A stretch of 53,594 nt of DNA from Bacillota bacterium (GTDB lineage Bacteria > Bacillota > Clostridia > Acetivibrionales > DUMC01). Position numbers and translations under genes: made by a program. This document shows positions 47,626-53,594 of the stretch, piece by piece. The notes below the pieces were generated by a model, which saw nothing but the letters and a program-made list of their open reading frames with translations, made no database searches and had not been told where the DNA came from. The DNA is taken from positions 1-53,594 of the forward strand of contig JABUEW010000011.1 of NCBI GenBank assembly GCA_013314855.1. Direction: 5' to 3'. The first letter of the stretch is position 1, and each line of letters opens with the position of its first letter.

Positions 47626-48378
47626 TTATGATTCAAATACCTCTTTGAGTGGTGCCTGCAGGCCATCAAACCAATACGATTTTACAACTTCACTGTTTTT
47701 ATACGTTACAAACGAGTCAATCTGAAAATCTTTGAACCCGTAAACCAGTACGGTTCTTCCCTCAGGGTCTACTACCCAGAATTCCTTTACACCCGACAGC
47801 ATATAAGTATTCAATTTATCTACCATGTCTTTAGACCTGGTACCAGGCGATAATATCTCTACCACCAGCGTTGGTGTTCCCATATACCGCCCCCTTTCGT
47901 CCACAGTATGCTCCAAGTCACAGGCAATAAGCAAATCAGGCTGCATCACATCCGGATCTTTAAAATCTTTTTTATAAAAGTGTACATCAAAAGGTGAATA
48001 GAATACCTTACAAGGCTTTCCCTTCAGATAATTTCTTAACAGGATATATAGATTTCCGGAAATATCCTGATGATAGGTGCTTGGGGACGACAACAGGACA
48101 ATCTCCCCATTGATGTACTCCATACGCAGATCGCTTTTTTCATAAATTTCCATGAATTCTTCATAGGATACCTTTTTTCCACCGTACTGATAATCCGGAG
48201 CTTTTTCCCGTACGGTAAAATACCTCTCAATATCCGTAATATACGGTGTCATGCGAACTACTTTCTTGCCGTTTTTTGTAATTACTACCTCGTTATCATC
48301 ACATACATAATCCAGGTATTTCCCAAGGTTGGACTTCAATTCTGTGGCTGTGATTACCACTTTATTTTCCTTTTCCAT
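47626..48378 (-). CDS. Phd/YefM antitoxin domain fused to Uma2 nuclease-like domain
   Basis: This protein of 250 residues joins two families. Residues 1-50 (VVITATELKSNLGKYLDYV, then VVITKNGKKVVRMTPY) form a Phd/YefM-type DNA-binding antitoxin domain. Residues about 65-250 form a Uma2 (DUF820) domain with the PD-(D/E)xK-like residues Asp148 (MQPDLL), Glu174 (LVVEILSPGT) and Lys188, and GVKEFWVVDPEG. Uma2 proteins are abundant in cyanobacteria and some clostridia and are considered putative endonucleases; their role is unproven. ATG 48378 was chosen because GGGGTG lies 8 nt upstream. The upstream DNA has regularly spaced GTAC palindromes, as expected for autoregulation by the first domain. Confidence 0.85.
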   Translation of the reverse strand: MEKENKVVITATELKSNLGKYLDYVCDDNEVVITKNGKKVVRMTPYITDIERYFTVREKAPDYQYGGKKVSYEEFMEIYEKSDLRMEYINGEIVLLSSPSTYHQDISGNLYILLRNYLKGKPCKVFYSPFDVHFYKKDFKDPDVMQPDLLIACDLEHTVDERGRYMGTPTLVVEILSPGTRSKDMVDKLNTYMLSGVKEFWVVDPEGRTVLVYGFKDFQIDSFVTYKNSEVVKSYWFDGLQAPLKEVFES

Positions 48379-48390
48379 ATTCATATCACC

Positions 48391-48469
48391 CCGTACTATA
48401 GTTTTATTTCGTACAATATAGCTTTTGGTTTTGTACATATATAATATTATATCGTACGATTATTTGCAA
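48391..48469 (-). promoter_or_regulatory. Promoter and GTAC operator array of the Phd-Uma2 gene
   Basis: On the minus strand TTGCAA (48464-48469), a 17-bp spacer and TATTAT (48441-48446) form a promoter. Four GTAC cores lie at 48393, 48411, 48433 and 48454, spaced 18, 22 and 21 bp; one falls in the promoter spacer and the rest downstream. YefM-type antitoxins are known to bind palindromes with a TGTACA core, so an autoregulatory operator is likely. Confidence 0.65.
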
Positions 48470-48511
48470 TATTATACTGCAATGCCACTATTTAAAATAC
48501 AGGGTTCATAA

Positions 48512-48901
48512 TATCATAAAACCGCCGTTTATGAAACATCGGATCTTTCCTTAAGGAAGATACCTCAAAATTTCTGTGATGAAAATAATAAAATAGCGCA
48601 TAGCACAATTTACAGGGCTATATATGGGTTTGGCAAAAGTATAGCCGACAGCGATAAAATAAGAGGCAGTATCAAGGAGCTTAAGGATAGGTATTTATCT
48701 TCAAGCGAGGGATATATACCTGAAAAGTCCCTGTATGAGAATACCTTCCGGCGAGAATCCGCATTAAGGGAACTGCTTTTACCCCTTGCAAACTTAAGGT
48801 TTGAACCAAATTTATGCAAGACATTCTACATATATATAAAAGTTTCAAGAACAGTATTATCAGGATTGGACCCACTTGTCAGCTCAATATATGCAAGATG
48901 A
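48512..48901 (+). pseudogene. Remnant of a transposition-related HTH protein
   Basis: A 129-codon open frame lies here on the + strand without any start codon near its beginning. It includes DLSLRKIPQNFCDENNKIAHS, shortened in family style by STIYRAIYGFGKSIA and later LKDRYLSSSEGYIPEKSL. The phrase HSTIYRAI resembles helix-turn-helix recognition segments of insertion-sequence accessory proteins. The N-terminal half and any ribosome binding site are missing. I read it as a 5'-truncated decayed gene of an insertion element; the family name is uncertain. Confidence 0.4.
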
Positions 48902-49120
48902 TTTTTACGTTAAAAAGTGAAACACCAATAGTGCTGCCGGAAGTGATATATTGAAAAATACAGAGGGTGGAAATTAAAATTTGCTATCAAATGTAAAAAA
49001 AAGAGAGTTGATGCTGTTTCCCAGGTAGTAAAAAAGTAAAATCAGTTAGTAAAAAAACGGCCTCTTAAAAGGAAAACTTGGTAATCAAACAAACGATAAA
49101 ATTGTTGTGTTTGTTTATCG
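48902..49120. other. Intergenic DNA with weak hairpin
   Basis: No gene is visible. AAACAAAC (49087-49094) and GTTTGTTT (49109-49116) form a hairpin just beyond the response-regulator stop codon on the minus strand, but the following T tract is poor, so termination there is doubtful. The rest is A-rich and looks like decayed element DNA. Confidence 0.4.
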
Positions 49121-50599
49121 TCATAGCTTGCTACTATTCTTATATAGAATTGGAGATACACCAATATATTTTTTAAAAACTCTTGAAAAATGTTCTACAT
49201 TTGCATAACCAACTTTCTCGGATATTTCTGTCATTTTCATATTTGTAGTTGTCAAAAGCTTTTTAGCTTTTTCTAACCGCAAAAGACTAATATACTCTTT
49301 GATTCGGACTCCGGTTTCACTTGCGAATTTTCTACTTAAATAACTCTCATTGAATCCAAACTTTTGTGCAATTTCTCTAAGTGATAAATTCTTTCCAAAA
49401 TTTTGCTCAAGATAAAGTTTTATTAGAGTGATTGGTTGTGTACCTTTTAATGATAAGAAATAGTTCTCTATTTCATTAATTTGGTTCGAGATCCACTTTT
49501 CTAATTGGGTAAAGGAAGTAAAGTTGCTGATTTGTTGTTTTACATGGATACTATCCCCTTTGAATTTGTTTGGAAGAAGTCCAAGATCGAAAATATGGTT
49601 GATAAGGTATAAATATAGCTCTAATGTTACTTCCAATACAACTTTTTTATCAATCCGATGGAATTTTAGTAATTCCAAAAAGCTAATCAATACTTCTTTA
49701 ACTTTATTAAAATCTATGTTGTTTATATGATAACGCAGGTCATCCTTGAATTTTATAGTATTTACCTCATAGATCTCGCTAGATGAAAATTGACTTTCAT
49801 GGAAGAATTTATCATCAAGATAGAATTTTAGAGATTCGATTCGTTCAATTGCCTGTGTGCATAACGAATCTAATGTATGCAGTGTTCCAATATCGCTAAT
49901 TCCAACTAAGTAATTGTGGGTCGTTTCTTTGAGAATTTGTTCCCTTACAATGTTTTGTATTTTTCTAAATAATAGATTTTCTTTTGAGGAAACCTTGAAA
50001 CTAGCAATGTCAAAAACCACTATAATCCCTTTAAGGAATACTAGCCATATGATGGAATATTCCTGTTCCATATTTTTTAGATTTAACTTTATACAATCCT
50101 CATACTTATTTTGACAGTGATTAATTACTAAAACTATATACTGACTATTTAACTTCAGAGTAGTATTCTTTTGTGCTGTTTCTCTAAAGTAAGTTTCTAA
50201 ATATTTTTTTCTCTTTGGTGTTTCCAGAACTAGTTGTTTATAACGTTCAAGCGCATCAAGCATGTTTGTTGAATCAATATCCTCTTTTAGAACATAATCA
50301 AGTGCACCGGCTTGAAAAGACTTTTTTACAAGATGAAAATCACTATAGGAGCTTAAAACAACAAATTTGGTATCGGGCTTAATTGCCAGAGCCTTTTCAA
50401 TTAAAATGTATCCATCCATATGAGGCATTTTTACATCAGTGAAAACAATATCAACATCATTTTGTGCTATAAATGATAAAGCAGTATATCCATCGTAAGC
50501 AAGGCCAATGATTTCCATATCAAACATTTTCCATGGAACTTTCTGTTTTAATACCTCTAACACAATGGGTTCATCGTCTACCAGCAAAATTTTGATCAT
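49121..50599 (-). CDS. YesN-type response regulator with AraC DNA-binding domain
   Basis: This is a two-component response regulator of 492 residues. The receiver domain (1-120) has the acidic pair in ILLVDDEP, the phosphorylated Asp55 in DIVFTDVKMPHMDGY and a Lys in DYVLKED. The middle (about 130-380) is a variable linker domain typical of YesN. The C-terminal 100 residues are an AraC double helix-turn-helix (LSLREIAQKFGFNESYLSRK and MTEISEKVGYANVEHFSRVF). Such regulators usually control carbohydrate uptake genes next to them. Its partner kinase is 1.15 kb upstream, separated by an insertion element. A small perfect hairpin (50632-50649) sits in its leader. Confidence 0.94.
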   Translation of the reverse strand: MIKILLVDDEPIVLEVLKQKVPWKMFDMEIIGLAYDGYTALSFIAQNDVDIVFTDVKMPHMDGYILIEKALAIKPDTKFVVLSSYSDFHLVKKSFQAGALDYVLKEDIDSTNMLDALERYKQLVLETPKRKKYLETYFRETAQKNTTLKLNSQYIVLVINHCQNKYEDCIKLNLKNMEQEYSIIWLVFLKGIIVVFDIASFKVSSKENLLFRKIQNIVREQILKETTHNYLVGISDIGTLHTLDSLCTQAIERIESLKFYLDDKFFHESQFSSSEIYEVNTIKFKDDLRYHINNIDFNKVKEVLISFLELLKFHRIDKKVVLEVTLELYLYLINHIFDLGLLPNKFKGDSIHVKQQISNFTSFTQLEKWISNQINEIENYFLSLKGTQPITLIKLYLEQNFGKNLSLREIAQKFGFNESYLSRKFASETGVRIKEYISLLRLEKAKKLLTTTNMKMTEISEKVGYANVEHFSRVFKKYIGVSPILYKNSSKL

Positions 50600-50836
50600 T
50601 GCCTTAATCCCCCCGATAAATTATAAGTTCTCTCGGAAACCATTCCGAGCATTGAAAAATAATGTATCAATAAAGTTGACATAAAGCTATTCACTCCAAT
50701 TCTGACCATATATTAACATCTTATATAATATATCCCTAATTGCAAAAATGGCTGATTTTAGAATATATTATCAGATATTTAATAATATACAGCCATAAAT
50801 TGTGCTAATAGCCATATATCAAACTTGATTTTGGCA
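50600..50836. other. Leader and flank of the response-regulator gene
   Basis: There is no gene. A perfect hairpin, CTCGGAA-4-TTCCGAG (50632-50649), lies 33 nt before the response-regulator start and would be in its mRNA leader. A second inverted repeat, ATGGCTG/CAGCCAT (50748-50754 and 50790-50796), lies near the insertion-element end. I found no convincing promoter for the response regulator here, which raises the question of how it is expressed. Confidence 0.5.
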
Positions 50837-50898
50837 AAACCACTCCAAAATGGAAATAGATACTATTTTTATTCAATAATACCAAAAAGGAGTGGTTT
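50837..50898 (+). promoter_or_regulatory. Inverted repeat that can hide the transposase RBS
   Basis: AAACCACTCC (50837-50846) pairs with GGAGTGGTTT (50889-50898), whose GGAG is the ribosome binding site of the transposase at 50902. A transcript entering from outside the element would fold this site shut. A transcript starting inside the 42-nt loop would not. This is a known strategy of several insertion sequences to limit transposition. Confidence 0.6.
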
Positions 50899-50901
50899 GC
50901 T

Positions 50902-51591
50902 ATGCTGTTCTCTAAATCTACACATAAGCAGTATCAGGATTTTGTATTGTCTTTCATCAATGCCTTCTACATCAATGTGAATAAACTTATTCCTGTACTG
51001 CGCTATGCCAAACACATTGTCGCCTTCTTCATTTCCGACCTGACAGGCCTCTATGACATCATCAGGCATGCTTACACCAATTCACCCTGCGGAGCCAAAC
51101 CCAAAGACCCTCTTGCCTTGTTCCGCTCACTTATCCTTATGACTTACTGTAAATTTACAAGCATCGATGCATGGATAAAAGAACTCCGCAACAATGACCT
51201 GCTCGCCATACTGAGCGGCTTTCTCCCCTGGGGCTATAAACCCTCAGGCAATGAGTCCTATCTCCCGGATACCATACCAGGCGTCGGTACCTTCTACGAC
51301 TTCATGGACCGTCTCGTAATTATTGATAAACTCTTCCACAAATCCCATTACAGAAGGCCAAGAAACTCGGATCTCTGGAACACCCTTTACAACAAGCGGC
51401 CTTCTACAGAACGCTGCAACGACCGTATTAAAAACGACTTCGCCATAAAGCATGCCGGCGTGCGTTCCATCCAGCGCTGGACAGTCAGGGTTTTCCTCGG
51501 CGCTTTTTGCATGTATATCGATGCCTGGTACAAAAACTGTGATTTGAAAATCACTGACTTGTTCCCGGTTTTAAAAGATATACCTGCCTAA
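50902..51591 (+). pseudogene. Internally deleted IS4-superfamily transposase
   Basis: The 229-residue frame begins like a full transposase (MLFSKSTHKQYQDFVLSFIN, then PLALFRSLILMTYC). It ends with the IS4-superfamily signature Y-2-R-3-E-6-K: Tyr163, Arg166, Glu170, Lys177 in LYNKRPSTERCNDRIK. The central catalytic part with the two Asp of the DDE triad is missing, with a join near residue 135-150, so the reading frame is preserved but the protein should be inactive. GC content is higher than in the neighbours, which suggests foreign origin. It stands between a sensor kinase and its response regulator, on the opposite strand. It could still be mobilised in trans by a full-length relative. Confidence 0.8.
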
Positions 51592-51751
51592 ATGCCCATA
51601 AATTTATCCCTTCATTAGAGAACCTGTCATCTTCCAGGTTCAGCTTCGCTATGCACATTTTCAAGGTCCAATTCTTAACTCCTTGCCATTTTTTTCTTTA
51701 TATTGGTATTTTAAGGCTTATTTCCTCTAATTCCTAAATCTGTTTTCAAGT
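51592..51751. other. Right flank of the insertion element
   Basis: Contains a small hairpin, GAACCTG/CAGGTTC (about 51618-51639), probably part of the element's 3' end. I could not define the terminal inverted repeats or a target duplication with confidence. Confidence 0.4.
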
Positions 51752-53500
51752 TCACTTATTTTTGTTTTGAATAGGTAACTTAATTATTATAGTTGTTCCC
51801 GAATCAATTTTGCTCTTTATCTCCAGACTGTAATCTGCGCCATAGATTAGTTTTAATTTTTCATGAATTCCCCTGATACCAAGATTACTGAAGTTGTTTT
51901 TGTTGCTACTGCTATTTATAATTTCATTCATTTTCTGCTCATCTATACCCTTGCCGTTATCTTCAACTTCAAAGAATAAATTATTATCTATTCGATAATT
52001 ACGAATAGTTATAATACCTTCATTGCTATTCGGGTTGACACCATGGAAAATGCAGTTTTCCACCAGCGGTTGTAATATAAAATTAGGGACATAATACTTA
52101 TCCAATTCGCTATCAAGTTCATATGAAAAATGAATTTTATTTTCATAAATAATGCTTTGAATATTTATATAGTGCTTCACATTTGAAATCTCATCTTGTA
52201 CCGTGATAAATTCACCTTCCCTGCTAATACTATTTTTCAATAGCTTTACAAGAGAAGTGACAAGTTCACTGATCAAATCCTGGTTGTTCTTTAGAGCAAT
52301 ATATTTTATAGAATTTAATGTGTTATATAGAAAATGGGGGTTAATCTGAGCTTGGAGTTTTGCCAGCTCCATTTTTTGACTCTTCTTTTCTGTTTTTTCA
52401 AGTTTTTCCACTAATGAAATAACTCCGGAACTGATTTTTAGTAATTCATAACATGAAAACTTTCTTAGATCAACTTTCTCAGTTCCAGACTCAATCTCAT
52501 TGATAAAGTTGATAAGATATTGAAGTGGCTTAGAAATATTTCTGTATATTATATATAGGAAAAACGCAAATATCGTAATACAAATAAGAATTATAATAAA
52601 AGCCGAATCCCTAACTATAGTTAGTTCCTTAAAAATAGAATTAAGCGGTATTTTATTTACAATCCTCCACCCGTACTTGTTAGAAGATGAATATATGCAT
52701 AAATATGCTTCTTTGCCATTTGATACTTGATATGAACCTGCCGGATCTTTAGGGGATATTGCATGCGGAAAATCTGACAATTGTTTTCCAAGTGTGTTAT
52801 GCTGTGAGGCGATAATAATACGATTTTTATCATCAATTACAAAAAATTGACTATTATTAGGTATATTAGAATAGATTCTCCTAAAGTTTGCTTCTTCTAT
52901 AGCTATAGATATTACCCCAATTGATTTGAAGCTTTTTTTATCCAGTATAGCCCTGCTAGCAAAAAATAAATAACTATTCGGGTTAATAATACTTCCACTG
53001 TTTTTCATACCAATCCAATTAGTTTTTCCTTGCATAGACACTGTGCTTTTATACCACTCGTTATTTCTTATATCATCTTCGTTTAAATATATAATTTCTC
53101 GATAATGATAAAACCCTTTAACAGGAGAAATTAAAAAAACATTATTGATTTTGTTTCGAAAGAATAATTTGTCAAAATATTTATCCCAGTTATCAAATAG
53201 CACTTTTAAATTGTAATCAATATAGTCAAATCTTGCACTTTTTATCTGGCTTTGAATATTGGAATCATTAACAATTTGGTCAAAATAATTATCAATTCTT
53301 ATAGCTTCATTCTCAATGTTTATATTGATCTGTTCCAACATATTTATGGCATTATCGGTAATTTTTGTTTTTATGATATCCATTATATAAAAATAGCTTA
53401 AAAGGCTAAAGCATAAAACCGGGATTATAATGAAGAACAAAAAGGAGGCTATGAGTAAATTCTTTGAAAGGGCCTCTTCATAAAATTTTTTATACAGCAA
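51752..53500 (-). CDS. YesM-type sensor histidine kinase
   Basis: This membrane histidine kinase of about 582 residues is the likely partner of the YesN-type regulator. It has membrane helices at about 14-37 and 299-318, flanking an extracellular dCache-like sensor domain. A HAMP-like segment, the His_kinase domain with His388 in LQAQINPHFLYNTLNSIK, and an HATPase domain (VENCIFHGVNPNSNEG and EVEDNGKGIDEQ) follow. The first usable start is TTG 53500, for which I see no good ribosome binding site, so the exact N-terminus is uncertain. The family usually senses oligosaccharides or solute-binding proteins. Confidence 0.93.
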   Translation of the reverse strand: MLYKKFYEEALSKNLLIASFLFFIIIPVLCFSLLSYFYIMDIIKTKITDNAINMLEQININIENEAIRIDNYFDQIVNDSNIQSQIKSARFDYIDYNLKVLFDNWDKYFDKLFFRNKINNVFLISPVKGFYHYREIIYLNEDDIRNNEWYKSTVSMQGKTNWIGMKNSGSIINPNSYLFFASRAILDKKSFKSIGVISIAIEEANFRRIYSNIPNNSQFFVIDDKNRIIIASQHNTLGKQLSDFPHAISPKDPAGSYQVSNGKEAYLCIYSSSNKYGWRIVNKIPLNSIFKELTIVRDSAFIIILICITIFAFFLYIIYRNISKPLQYLINFINEIESGTEKVDLRKFSCYELLKISSGVISLVEKLEKTEKKSQKMELAKLQAQINPHFLYNTLNSIKYIALKNNQDLISELVTSLVKLLKNSISREGEFITVQDEISNVKHYINIQSIIYENKIHFSYELDSELDKYYVPNFILQPLVENCIFHGVNPNSNEGIITIRNYRIDNNLFFEVEDNGKGIDEQKMNEIINSSSNKNNFSNLGIRGIHEKLKLIYGADYSLEIKSKIDSGTTIIIKLPIQNKNK

Positions 53501-53594
53501 TAGAGCATATTTTAAAAAAGGGCTGGTTTTTTTAAGAGCAGCATGTTATAATAAAAATATGGAAACAGGTGTATATAGCAAGGATAAGAAAATT
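53501..53594. other. Upstream region of the sensor kinase
   Basis: On the + strand TGTTATAAT (53544-53552) is an extended -10 promoter. An ATG at 53559 opens a frame to the window edge (METGVYSKDKKI). Without a ribosome binding site it would be leaderless, so it may not be a gene. No clear minus-strand promoter for the kinase is visible. Confidence 0.3.

Noticed and set aside
48070-48444. 124-codon + strand frame opposite the Phd-Uma2 gene
   Set aside because: No ribosome binding site or recognisable domain, whereas the minus strand encodes two clear domains.
48610-48875. Minus-strand frames of 64-69 codons in the region right of the Phd-Uma2 gene
   Set aside because: No start context; the plus-strand remnant in the same place has recognisable HTH-like sequence and explains them as antisense.

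Overview
The window reads as chromosomal DNA of a low-GC, anaerobic, probably thermophilic Clostridia member close to the Acetivibrio/Hungateiclostridium (Clostridium thermocellum) group. The basis is AT-rich DNA, a complete six-subunit Rnf complex, a clostridial gene style, an SLH-domain surface protein, and a CRISPR repeat that differs little from the one I recall from C. thermocellum. The species assignment is inference.

Layout. Bases 124-17017 are one enormous type I-B-like CRISPR array. By hand count it has 253 repeats and 252 spacers, essentially uninterrupted. It is transcribed leftward from a leader at about 17018-17180. Upstream of the leader on the same strand are cas2, cas1 and cas6, and no other cas genes: cas3, cas4, cas5, cas7 and cas8 are not in the window. 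Next come the leftward rnfCDGEAB operon (19707-25005), with a strong promoter whose spacer is filled by a palindrome, then hom, prmC, a yqhQ-type gene, rpmE and rho. A secreted PepSY/SLH protein follows at 31488-33743.

From 33855 to 47314 ten genes lie head to tail on the minus strand. In transcription order they are a SorE-like zinc dehydrogenase, lipB, lipA, an E2 acyltransferase, an E3 dihydrolipoamide dehydrogenase, a fused E1 alpha-beta dehydrogenase, a DeoR regulator, a short-chain dehydrogenase, a PHP-domain protein and a rhamnulokinase-like sugar kinase. I infer a catabolic cluster in which a sugar or polyol is oxidised and/or phosphorylated and a 2-oxo acid derived from it is converted to an acyl-CoA by a dedicated, self-lipoylating dehydrogenase complex. 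I do not recognise it as a described pathway. It is the strongest candidate here for an undescribed system.

The right end is accessory DNA. It holds a Phd/YefM-Uma2 fusion with a putative GTAC-type operator array, a transposition-gene remnant, and a YesN/YesM-type two-component pair (response regulator 49121-50599, sensor kinase 51752-53500). The pair is split by an internally deleted IS4-superfamily element on the opposite strand.

The array yields several direct inferences. Two neighbouring spacers overlap on opposite strands of one target and both predict a 5'-TTA PAM. Five spacers recur, three of them with identical PAM-side ends but different distal ends. Two spacers encode the same phage peptide and differ only at wobble positions. 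Short tandem repeats recur in intergenic DNA and across stop codons (rho, lipB, E3). All searches against databases remain to be done; nothing here rests on them.
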